From a virus: 34,570 bases of DNA. A program made the translations under genes and the position numbers. Location of the stretch: the IMG/VR virus record IMGVR_UViG_3300031951_000649, positions 1-34,570 of that record; one strand, 5' to 3'. How positions within the stretch are numbered: the stretch's first letter is position 1; the number at the start of each line of letters is the position of its first letter. This document shows positions 21,238 to 27,898 of this stretch, piece by piece. Below the pieces are notes generated by a model that did no database searches, was not told where the DNA came from, and worked only from the letters and a program-made list of their open reading frames with translations.

Positions 21238-21320
21238 CTCCGTAGGAGGTCGCTGTTGTCCCCAGCGGAGACCTATATTGTCTAGGCAGACCCGCTGAAT
21301 CTGCACAGTCGCAGACGACT
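21238..21320. other. Hairpin-rich segment, possible structured RNA
   Basis: Successive pairings are CTCC/GGAG (21238-21248), AGGTCGCTG with CAGC-bulge-GACCT (21247-21274), GCAGA/TCTGC (21286-21304) and AGTCG-CAGA-CGACT (21307-21320). CAGCGG (21263-21268) can alternatively pair with CCGCTG (21292-21297), so two exclusive folds are possible. Strand and transcription are unknown. Confidence 0.45.
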
Positions 21321-21367
21321 ATGCTACCGTCTATGTTGTTGTTTTATAAGAAGTGTAAAAATAATAC

Positions 21368-21396
21368 TTGACAAAATCGTAAAAGTATGCTAAAAT
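21368..21396 (+). promoter_or_regulatory. Strong extended -10 promoter of the structural operon
   Basis: TTGACA at 21368-21373, 17-base spacer, then TGC-TAAAAT (-10 at 21391-21396). The start site would be near 21403, leaving a leader of about 210 bases before the terminase small-subunit gene. Confidence 0.85.
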
Positions 21397-21457
21397 CGCC
21401 TTACAAGTTCAAGCAACACACTATAAAGAATCGTGTAAGCCCTGCAAGCAGTGAATT

Positions 21458-21466
21458 ATTATAGCA
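21458..21466 (-). promoter_or_regulatory. Possible leftward extended -10 (TGCTATAAT)
   Basis: The minus strand reads TGCTATAAT, a perfect extended -10, but no -35 is recognisable at 16-18 bases. If active it would fire leftward against the structural promoter and across the hairpin-rich segment toward the gene at 20671. Confidence 0.3.
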
Positions 21467-21467
21467 C

Positions 21468-21510
21468 GCTAAACCACCGCTAAACCACTTGGTAAAAAAC
21501 AATTACCAAG
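21468..21510 (+). promoter_or_regulatory. Leader repeats and hairpin upstream of terminase genes
   Basis: GCTAAACCAC is repeated at 21468-21477 and 21479-21488 (11-bp period). The second copy runs into a perfect 8-bp hairpin, CTTGGTAA (21488-21495) with TTACCAAG (21503-21510), 7-base loop. Both lie in the predicted 5' leader of the structural transcript. There is no T-run after it, so control of translation or protein binding is more likely than termination. Confidence 0.5.
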
Positions 21511-21614
21511 AAACCTCCTGATAGCGAAAGGCTTAGTCTAACGACAGCATACTATAGTAACTATAGGGCTTCTTAAAAAATTTCTGTCTTTCCCTTTAAG
21601 GATAAAAAGGCTTT

Positions 21615-22100
21615 ATGTTAGAAGTTGAAAAACAATTATCTACCGAAGATGCACAGTCTTCAGACGATGGTGGCACTGTCTTAAAGAAGAAGCGACCAAA
21701 GCTGGTTAGACGAGAAGTTGTCGATGGTAAACCTGTTCGTGGTCGTCCCTCTAAGAAGGCGATTGCCAAGAAAAAGAATCCCGGCATTGTGGGGAGACCG
21801 CCGGGCGACGCAGCACGAATAGCAGAGTTTAAAGCAAGGCTGTTGGCAACACACGGTGATAGTGTCATTGAGAAGATAATCACCACCGCCCTACAAGATG
21901 GACACCCTGCACAGGGAGCAATGCTAAAGTTCTGTGGAGAACGATTGTTGCCTCTGTCTAGTTTCGAGGGCAAGACTGGTGGAGGAACACCGCAGATTTC
22001 AATTAATATCAGCGGACTAACAAATACAACGATAGAAGCAGAAGAAGTCATTGATAACGATGTTACTGATGTAACCATTAAGGACATCGATGAATCTTGA
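21615..22100 (+). CDS. Terminase small subunit candidate with AT-hook-like motifs
   Basis: The 161-aa protein has an acidic N-terminus, a strongly basic Lys/Arg region (about 23-55) with two AT-hook-like motifs (RGRPSKK at 42-48 and GRPPGD at 60-65), a helical core (ARIAEFKARLLATHGDSVIE and AMLKFCGERLLPL) and an acidic C-terminal tail. It directly precedes, and overlaps by 11 bases, the large terminase gene, the standard place of the DNA-recognition subunit. AAAGG stands 4-5 bases before the ATG. The call rests on position and DNA-binding motifs. An unrelated DNA-binding protein is the alternative. Confidence 0.65.
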   Translation: MLEVEKQLSTEDAQSSDDGGTVLKKKRPKLVRREVVDGKPVRGRPSKKAIAKKKNPGIVGRPPGDAARIAEFKARLLATHGDSVIEKIITTALQDGHPAQGAMLKFCGERLLPLSSFEGKTGGGTPQISINISGLTNTTIEAEEVIDNDVTDVTIKDIDES

Positions 22101-23346
22101 TTTTAAACTACTGAAGTGGCAACAAACAGTATTTAAAGACCCTACCCGATTCAAAGTAATCGCTGCTGGTCGCCGTTGTGGTAAGAGTAGATTATCAGCA
22201 GTAACGCTGTTAATTGAAGGTTTGAATTGTCCAGAAGGTTCTAGTGTGATGTATGTGGCACCAACCCTAGGACAAGCCCGGACGATTATGTGGGACTTGT
22301 TGATGGACTTAGGAAAGCCTGTCATCAAATCCGCACACATCAACAATCTTGAGATAACATTAGTCAATGGTCGTAAAATCCTCATTCGAGGAGCCGACAA
22401 CCAAGACTCTTTGCGTGGTGTGTCTTTGTCGTACTTGGTAATGGACGAGGTCGCTTTTATCAAGTCAGAGATTTGGGAACGAGTACTTCGTGCTGCTTTG
22501 TCAGATAAAAAAGGTAGAGCCATGTTTATCTCTACTCCATCTGGACGAAACCATTTCTATGATTGGTTTCAATTGGGACAGAGTGGAGACGATGCAGATT
22601 GGAAATCTTGGCACTTTACCACCGCTGACAATGAAACGATTGACCCGAAAGAGATTGAGGCTGCAAAACGCACATTAAGTTCTTTTGCGTTCAATCAAGA
22701 GTACCTGTCTTCCTTCAATAATGCTGGCGCAGGATTATTTAAAGAAGAATGGATTAAGTTTGGCGATGAACCTGACATTGGTTCGTGGTACATTGCGGTA
22801 GACTTAGCTGGCTTTGAAGATGTCGCTAAAAGCGCTAACGCCACTAAGAAAAGACTAGACCAGTCCGCTATTGCAGTTGTCAAAGTAACCGATGATGGTA
22901 TTTGGTTTGTCGACAAGATTGAAGCTGGTCGCTGGGATATACAGACTACTGCACTTAATATTTTAAAGAATATTAGAGAGTATGAACCTCTAGCAGTTGG
23001 CATCGAGCGAGGGGCGCTAAAGAATGCAGTATTGCCTTACCTCAGTGATTTGATGCGAAAGAACAACTGTTACGCTCATATCTTAGATTTGACGCATGGC
23101 AATAAGAAAAAAGTAGATAGGATTGTTTGGGCTTTGCAAGGTCGATTTGAACATGGACGAGTTGTACTCAATGCTGAAGAAGACTTTGAAGAGTTTGTTG
23201 ACCAACTACTAATGTTTCCAACCGCACAGGTGCATGATGACTTACCTGATGCGTTAAGCTATATCGACCAACTCGCTGTCACGAGCTACAGTATTGACAA
23301 CGACGAAGACGATTGGCAAGCATTAGATGTGGTTAGTGGCTATTAA
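22090..23346 (+). CDS. terL: Terminase large subunit (packaging ATPase-nuclease)
   Basis: The 418-aa motor protein drives DNA into the prohead and cuts it. The ATPase domain has a terminase-type Walker A, AAGRRCGKS (25-33), Walker B YLVMDE (115-120, Asp119 and catalytic Glu120) and the coupling motif ISTPSG (147-152). The RNase H-fold nuclease domain shows IAVDLAG (Asp238), VGIERG (Glu306) and HDDLPDA (Asp384/Asp387). Length is typical for the shorter phage large terminases. It is followed 12 bases later by the portal gene. Confidence 0.96.
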   Translation: MNLDFKLLKWQQTVFKDPTRFKVIAAGRRCGKSRLSAVTLLIEGLNCPEGSSVMYVAPTLGQARTIMWDLLMDLGKPVIKSAHINNLEITLVNGRKILIRGADNQDSLRGVSLSYLVMDEVAFIKSEIWERVLRAALSDKKGRAMFISTPSGRNHFYDWFQLGQSGDDADWKSWHFTTADNETIDPKEIEAAKRTLSSFAFNQEYLSSFNNAGAGLFKEEWIKFGDEPDIGSWYIAVDLAGFEDVAKSANATKKRLDQSAIAVVKVTDDGIWFVDKIEAGRWDIQTTALNILKNIREYEPLAVGIERGALKNAVLPYLSDLMRKNNCYAHILDLTHGNKKKVDRIVWALQGRFEHGRVVLNAEEDFEEFVDQLLMFPTAQVHDDLPDALSYIDQLAVTSYSIDNDEDDWQALDVVSGY

Positions 23347-23358
23347 TAAAGGACTAAA

Positions 23359-25359
23359 ATGGCTGAAAATATGGACATGAACGAAAGCACTGTTTGGGAA
23401 GAACCTTCCGAATCAGATAAAGAATTAACTGCCTTTGTTATTCAACATTGCGACAGATGGAGAGATTCCAGAGACGAGAACTATTTAGAAGACTGGAAAG
23501 AGTACGAAAGAATTTTCCGTGGCGTATGGGCTGACGAAGACAAGACACGAGAGTCTGAGCGTAGTCGCTTAATCAGTCCAGCCACACAGCAAGCGGTAGA
23601 AACCCGCCATGCTGAAATCATGGAAGCTATCTTTGGTAACGGAGAGTTCTTCGACATCAAAGACGATGTTAGAGACTACAACAACAATCCGATGGATGTT
23701 GAAGCCATTAAGGTACAACTCAAAGAAGATTTAGAAAAACATAAGATTCGTAAGTCTATCGACCAAATCGAATTGATGGCTGAGATTTATGGTACTGGTA
23801 TTGGCGAGATTATCGTCAAGCAAGAGAAAGAGTTTGTCCCTGCTACGATGCCAATGCCGGGCATGGAACAAGCCGCCTATGGCGTACAAGAAAAAGAGTA
23901 CTTCTGCGTCAAGGTTAATCCTGTCAATCCTAAGAACTTCTTAATTGACCCCAACGCTACCTCGATTGACGATGCGATGGGCTGTGCCATTGAGAAGTTT
24001 GTGTCTATTCACAAAGTAGTAGAAGGAATGGAAAAGGGTATCTATCGTAAGGTAGACATCGGACCTGCTGGTAACGATGATGACCTCGAAGTTACTCAAG
24101 AAGTAGTTCAGTACCAAGATGACAAAGTCAAGCTCTTAACCTACTACGGATTAGTGCCTAGAGAGTATCTAGAGCAGTTAGAGAACGAAGATGAAGAAGT
24201 TATTGACCTCTTCCCTGAAGACAGCACCGCTGATAGCTATAGCGACCTTGTAGAAGCTATTGTCGTTATCGCTAACGATGGACTCTTACTCAAGGCTGAG
24301 AAGAATCCCTACATGATGCAAGACCGCCCTGTTTTGGCTTATCAGGACGATACTGTCCCTAATCGTTTCTGGGGTCGTGGTACTGTCGAGAAAGCCTATA
24401 ATATGCAAAAGGCTATCGATGCTCAACTACGCAGTCACCTAGACAGCTTAGCGCTGACAACCGCACCGATGATTGCAATGGACGCTACTCGCTTACCTCG
24501 TGGCTCACGCTTTGAAGTTAAGCCCGGTAAAGCAATCCTTACTAATGGTAATCCAGCAGAGATTCTATTCCCATTCAAGTTCGGTCAAACCAGTCCTGAG
24601 AACTTCGCTACCTCCAAAGAGTTTGAGCGTATGCTTCTAATGGCAACCGGAACGCTAGATAGCCAAGGCGTAGTATCACAGGCTTCCAGAGACGCTTCTG
24701 GCGCTGGTATGTCAATGGCAATGGCTGGCATTATCAAGAAGTATAAGCGGACTCTGACGAACTTCCAAGAAGACTTCATGGTTCCGCTAATTAAGAAAGC
24801 AGCCTTCCGTTATATGCAGTTTGACCCTGAGCGTTATCCTTCTGTAGACATGAAGTTCATGCCTAGCGCTACTTTGGGTATTATGGCTCGTGAGTACGAA
24901 CAACAGCAGCTTATTGGCTTGTTGCAGACCCTTGGACCAAACACTCCAGTACTACCAATCATCCTTAAAGGCATTATTGGTAACTCTAGCCTGTCTAATA
25001 GGGCTGAATTGGAGCAAGCATTGACCCAAATGAGTCAACCAGACCCACAACAGGCTCAAATGCAGCAGATGGCGCTACAGATGGATATGCAACAGAAGCA
25101 AGCCACTACCCAGTCACTACAGGCTAGGGCGCAAAGAGACTCTGCAGAGGCTGCTAAGACGGTTGTAGAGACTCAAATGATGCCAGAAGAGCTTCGTGCC
25201 AAGGTTATTAGTTCGTTATCTACTAACATTGATAGTAAAAACCAAGAATCTGAGTTCGCTAAACGAGCTAAGATAGCAGAATTGATGCTCAAAGAAGCCG
25301 ATATTAAGAATAAAGGCAAGATTGTTGAGCTTCAGATGCAAAAACAACAAAAGATGTAA
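23359..25359 (+). CDS. Portal protein (head-tail connector)
   Basis: The 666-aa protein follows the large terminase. It has an acidic helical N-terminus, a conserved start-of-core region (SRLISPATQQAVETRHAEIM), the segment AEIYGTGIGEI, a NPKNFLIDPNAT motif common in large portals, and PNRFWGRGTVEKAYNMQ, a stretch I associate with portal proteins of the large type. The C-terminal 120 residues are Gln/Ala/Lys-rich and helical, like the barrel helix of P22-type portals. A dodecamer of this protein would form the DNA channel. AAAGGA precedes the ATG. Confidence 0.9.
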   Translation: MAENMDMNESTVWEEPSESDKELTAFVIQHCDRWRDSRDENYLEDWKEYERIFRGVWADEDKTRESERSRLISPATQQAVETRHAEIMEAIFGNGEFFDIKDDVRDYNNNPMDVEAIKVQLKEDLEKHKIRKSIDQIELMAEIYGTGIGEIIVKQEKEFVPATMPMPGMEQAAYGVQEKEYFCVKVNPVNPKNFLIDPNATSIDDAMGCAIEKFVSIHKVVEGMEKGIYRKVDIGPAGNDDDLEVTQEVVQYQDDKVKLLTYYGLVPREYLEQLENEDEEVIDLFPEDSTADSYSDLVEAIVVIANDGLLLKAEKNPYMMQDRPVLAYQDDTVPNRFWGRGTVEKAYNMQKAIDAQLRSHLDSLALTTAPMIAMDATRLPRGSRFEVKPGKAILTNGNPAEILFPFKFGQTSPENFATSKEFERMLLMATGTLDSQGVVSQASRDASGAGMSMAMAGIIKKYKRTLTNFQEDFMVPLIKKAAFRYMQFDPERYPSVDMKFMPSATLGIMAREYEQQQLIGLLQTLGPNTPVLPIILKGIIGNSSLSNRAELEQALTQMSQPDPQQAQMQQMALQMDMQQKQATTQSLQARAQRDSAEAAKTVVETQMMPEELRAKVISSLSTNIDSKNQESEFAKRAKIAELMLKEADIKNKGKIVELQMQKQQKM

Positions 25360-25366
25360 AAATTAC

Positions 25367-25395
25367 TTGACTTTTTTATAAAGTTGTGGTACAAT
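25367..25395 (+). promoter_or_regulatory. Extended -10 promoter upstream of the capsid genes
   Basis: TTGACT at 25367-25372, 17-base spacer, TGG-TACAAT (-10 at 25390-25395). It starts 7 bases after the portal stop and would raise expression of scaffold and capsid relative to terminase and portal. Confidence 0.85.
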
Positions 25396-25405
25396 GCGGT
25401 TATAA

Positions 25406-25425
25406 ATGTAAGTGAGTACTTACAT
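25406..25425 (+). promoter_or_regulatory. Perfect palindrome just after the transcription start
   Basis: ATGTAAGT and ACTTACAT form an exact 8-bp inverted repeat around GAGT, placed at about +5 to +24 of the promoter at 25367-25395. It can be a protein operator or a 5' mRNA hairpin. The GTAAGT core resembles the direct repeats at 20979-21045. Confidence 0.6.
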
Positions 25426-25448
25426 ACATTCTCCAACAAGGACAAAGA

Positions 25449-25700
25449 ATGATAGATAAAAAACTACAAGAATACTATGAGAGTCGCTTTGCAATGATGG
25501 CGACTCAAGGTTGGTTAGATTTGATGGAAGATGCACAGAATATGTTCAATTCCTTAAATCAAGTGCTACCAATCCAAAACGAAACTGATTTACAACTAAA
25601 GCGTGGACAACTGGACATTCTCCAGTGGTTAATCAGCTTAAAAGATGTTTCAGAGCAATCCTACGAACAGCTCTTGTCGGGAGACACGGCGAATGAGTAG
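25449..25700 (+). CDS. Small helical protein between portal and scaffold (83 aa)
   Basis: Starts MIDKKLQEYYESRFAMMATQGW and is helical and acidic, with DLQLKRGQLDILQWLISLKD in the middle. AAGGACAAAG stands before the ATG. Short proteins of this layout often occur after the portal gene in podovirus genomes; a role in head assembly is possible but unknown. The 3' end overlaps the next gene by 8 bases. Confidence 0.78.
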   Translation: MIDKKLQEYYESRFAMMATQGWLDLMEDAQNMFNSLNQVLPIQNETDLQLKRGQLDILQWLISLKDVSEQSYEQLLSGDTANE

Positions 25701-25923
25701 GAAGTTATATGACTTTAAATGCTCAGAAGGACATATCACAGAGAGTTTTGTTACAGATGAAACAACAGTAATTCACTGTGAATGTGGTTTAGATGCTAAC
25801 CGAATTATTTCGCCTATACGAATTAGTTTAGATGGCACTGACCCTGTTTTCGTATCTGCCTACGATAGATGGGCGAAAAGGCACGAAGACAAACAGAAGC
25901 AAGAAGCAAAGCAAAACGCCTGA
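25693..25923 (+). CDS. FmdB-like zinc-ribbon protein (76 aa)
   Basis: I place the start at 25693 (MSRKLYDFKC...) with GGGAG 9 bases upstream, overlapping the preceding gene by 8 bases. An upstream in-frame ATG at 25645 would add 16 residues inside that gene. The pattern YDFKC-x3-H (Cys10, His14) and HCECG (Cys29, Cys31) matches the FmdB/Zn-ribbon type often found in phage head modules. Its last part is basic and Gln/Lys-rich. Function in virion assembly is unproven. Confidence 0.78.
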   Translation: MSRKLYDFKCSEGHITESFVTDETTVIHCECGLDANRIISPIRISLDGTDPVFVSAYDRWAKRHEDKQKQEAKQNA

Positions 25924-25952
25924 GATACCTTTATTGGGAAATAAAGCCTCAG
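25920..25952 (+). other. Hairpin between zinc-ribbon gene and scaffold gene
   Basis: CTGAG pairs with CTCAG, and inside it CTTTATT pairs with AATAAAG around a GGGA loop, with a small asymmetric internal loop. It overlaps the stop codon at 25921-25923. No T-run follows; an mRNA processing or stability element is likely. Confidence 0.5.
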
Positions 25953-25997
25953 ATTATTAATCCTAAAATCACTTGATTCGGTGACAGGAGACTTTAA

Positions 25998-26819
25998 ATG
26001 GCAGCAACATTTATTCAAGAAGAAGAACTGTTTGAAAGCAATGAGCAAGAAGTAGTACAAGATGTTACAACTCCAGAGGCATCATCAACCGATGCACAAC
26101 CTGAGGTTAAACAAGTAGAACCAGTAGATGAGTTACCTGAGAAGTATAGAGGTAAGTCAGCATCAGAAATTGCAAAGATGCACCAAGAGGCTGAAAAGCT
26201 AATAGGTCGTCAAGCAAACGAGGTTCACGAAGTACGAAGTCTTGCAGACCAGCTTTTAAAGCAACAACTCGAAGCTCGAACAAAAGAAACAGCGCCTATT
26301 GAAGAATCGCTTGAAGAAGACTTTTTTGTAGACCCTAAACAGGCTGTCAACAGACAAGTAGAAAAGCATCCTGCTGTAATTGAAGCTAGACAAGCAGCAT
26401 TAGAAATGAAGAAGATGAAGACGGCACAACAACTGTCGGCTAAACATCCTGATTTTACCACTATCGCACAAGATACTGGATTCCAAGATTGGGTTAAATC
26501 TTCTAAGATTCGACTGAACTTGTTTGCCAAAGCTGATGCAGAATTTGACTTTGATGCCGCTGATGAGTTGTTAAGTACTTACAAAGAACTTAAACAAATC
26601 AAACAGCAAACTCAAACGACTCAAACTGCAGCAGTAGAAAGCAAAGCTCAAGAACAAGCAATGAAGGCAGCTACAGTTGATGTTGGTGGCGCTGGCGAGA
26701 GTAGCCGAAAAGTATATCGTCGAGCAGACCTAATTAAATTGAAACTTACCGACCCTAGTCGTTATGAAGCACTGCAGGATGACATCTTAGCAGCATACGC
26801 CGAGGGGAGGGTTAAGTAA
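25998..26819 (+). CDS. Scaffolding protein
   Basis: The 273-aa protein directly precedes the major capsid gene. It is highly charged, without Cys, with an acidic N-terminus rich in Glu, Val and Thr, helical stretches (SASEIAKMHQEAEKLIGRQ; ADELLSTYKELKQIKQQ), a Gln/Thr linker (about 205-215), and a basic C-terminus (SSRKVYRRADLIKLKLTD) suited to bind coat protein. These are the usual marks of phage scaffolds, which guide prohead assembly and are then lost. ACAGGAGA lies upstream of the ATG. Confidence 0.85.
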   Translation: MAATFIQEEELFESNEQEVVQDVTTPEASSTDAQPEVKQVEPVDELPEKYRGKSASEIAKMHQEAEKLIGRQANEVHEVRSLADQLLKQQLEARTKETAPIEESLEEDFFVDPKQAVNRQVEKHPAVIEARQAALEMKKMKTAQQLSAKHPDFTTIAQDTGFQDWVKSSKIRLNLFAKADAEFDFDAADELLSTYKELKQIKQQTQTTQTAAVESKAQEQAMKAATVDVGGAGESSRKVYRRADLIKLKLTDPSRYEALQDDILAAYAEGRVK

Positions 26820-26853
26820 TTTTAGACTTAATAATTAACAAAGGAAATTAATC

Positions 26854-27810
26854 ATGGCAGCAGTAACATACCCCGGCGGTAGTACATCTATCGTTAACAA
26901 AACAGCAGCAGACAAGTTTATTCCAGAGATTTGGAGTGACGAAGTCATCGCTGCATACAAAGCAAACTTAGTTCTTGCAAACCTCGTCCGTAAGATGTCT
27001 TTCAAAGGCAAAAAAGGCGACACACTGCATATTCCTAAGCCAACTCGTGGCGTAGCAGCAGCTAAAGCAGCTAACACTGCAGTAACCATTCAAGCTAACA
27101 CTGAGAGCGAAGTACAAGTTCTCATCGACCAACACTTCGAGTACAGCCGTTTCATCGAAGACATCGTCGAGACTCAAGCATTGTCTTCTTTGCGTTCTTT
27201 CTACACAGAAGACGCTGGCTATGCTTTAGCTAAGAAGGTTGACGACACACTCGTAGCTTTAGGCAAGTCCTTCGGTGACGGTGACGCTTCTGACTGGGTT
27301 CATAGCAACGCATACTTTATTGATGCAAGCACAGGTTTGACCCTGTACGCATTAGACACCGTTACCACATCCGATGTATTTACCGATGCTGGTTTCCGTA
27401 AGCTCATCCAGTTGATGGACGACGCTGATGTTCCAATGGACGGTCGTAAGTTTGCTATTCCCCCATCACTCCGCAATGCAATCATGGGCGTTGACCGTTA
27501 CAACAGCTCTGACTTCGTTGATGGTCGTGGTGTTCAAAATGGTCAAATCGGCAAGCTATATGGTATCGATATTTATGTATCGAGCAACTTGCCTACGATT
27601 GAGACCGCAGCAGACAACTCTGTTGGCGACGCTATCAAAGCTGCTCTCTTGTTCCATACTGATACTATGGTCTTTGCCGAGCAACTTGGTGTTCGTTCAC
27701 AGACTCAGTACAAGCAAGAATACTTGTCGACTCTCTATACCGCTGATACCCTCTTCGGTACTAAAGTAGTTCGCCCAGAAGCTGGCTTTGTACTTGCTGT
27801 AAACGCCTAA
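26854..27810 (+). CDS. Major capsid protein
   Basis: The 318-aa protein lies immediately after the scaffold gene and before a strong terminator, the standard place for the coat. It has an N-terminal arm (residues 1-25), then FIPEIWSDEVIAAYKANLV and a strand-rich core with KGDTLHIPKP, a long helix region (LSSLRSFYTEDAGYALAKKV), KFAIPPSLRNAIM and YGIDIYVSSNLP near the C-terminus. The arrangement 'IPEIWS..V.A....LV ... GDTL.IP' is characteristic of HK97-fold coats of many aquatic and P22-like phages. The ribosome site is AAAGGAAA. Confidence 0.93.
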   Translation: MAAVTYPGGSTSIVNKTAADKFIPEIWSDEVIAAYKANLVLANLVRKMSFKGKKGDTLHIPKPTRGVAAAKAANTAVTIQANTESEVQVLIDQHFEYSRFIEDIVETQALSSLRSFYTEDAGYALAKKVDDTLVALGKSFGDGDASDWVHSNAYFIDASTGLTLYALDTVTTSDVFTDAGFRKLIQLMDDADVPMDGRKFAIPPSLRNAIMGVDRYNSSDFVDGRGVQNGQIGKLYGIDIYVSSNLPTIETAADNSVGDAIKAALLFHTDTMVFAEQLGVRSQTQYKQEYLSTLYTADTLFGTKVVRPEAGFVLAVNA

Positions 27811-27825
27811 TATAGGCAACTCAAG

Positions 27826-27854
27826 CTCCTTAGCTACGGCTAGGGAGTTTGTTT
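27826..27854 (+). terminator. Terminator after the capsid gene
   Basis: CTCCTTAGC and GCTAGGGAG form a 9-bp stem (one T-G pair) closed by a TACG tetraloop and followed by TTTGTTT. The interrupted T-run suggests partial read-through into the tail genes. Confidence 0.85.
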
Positions 27855-27898
27855 AAATGCATTCCATGAGTGTATTTAGACAAACATAGGAGATTACT

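Larger units (their letters stand above)
20672..21614. promoter_or_regulatory. Noncoding control region between divergent operons
   Basis: About 940 bases without a credible gene on either strand separate the leftward small genes from the rightward terminase genes. From left to right it holds ATACTG/CAGTAT sites (20691-20801), four tandem 10-bp repeats (20821-20860), an 8-bp-period AT repeat (20940-20962), two 20-bp direct repeats (20979-21045), a mini-ORF with a strong ribosome site (21065-21115), a hairpin-rich segment (21238-21320), a strong rightward promoter (21368-21396) and a 210-base leader with repeats and a hairpin. This combination suggests the replication origin and/or early-late switch; that is inference. 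Confidence 0.7.

Noticed and set aside
21238-21320. tRNA or tmRNA in the hairpin-rich segment
   Set aside because: No cloverleaf with a 7-base anticodon loop and TTC-type T arm can be drawn; the stems are too short and wrongly spaced.
22017-22523. 168-codon minus-strand open frame over the terminase genes
   Set aside because: It is a shadow of the terL coding sequence; composition and position do not support a gene.
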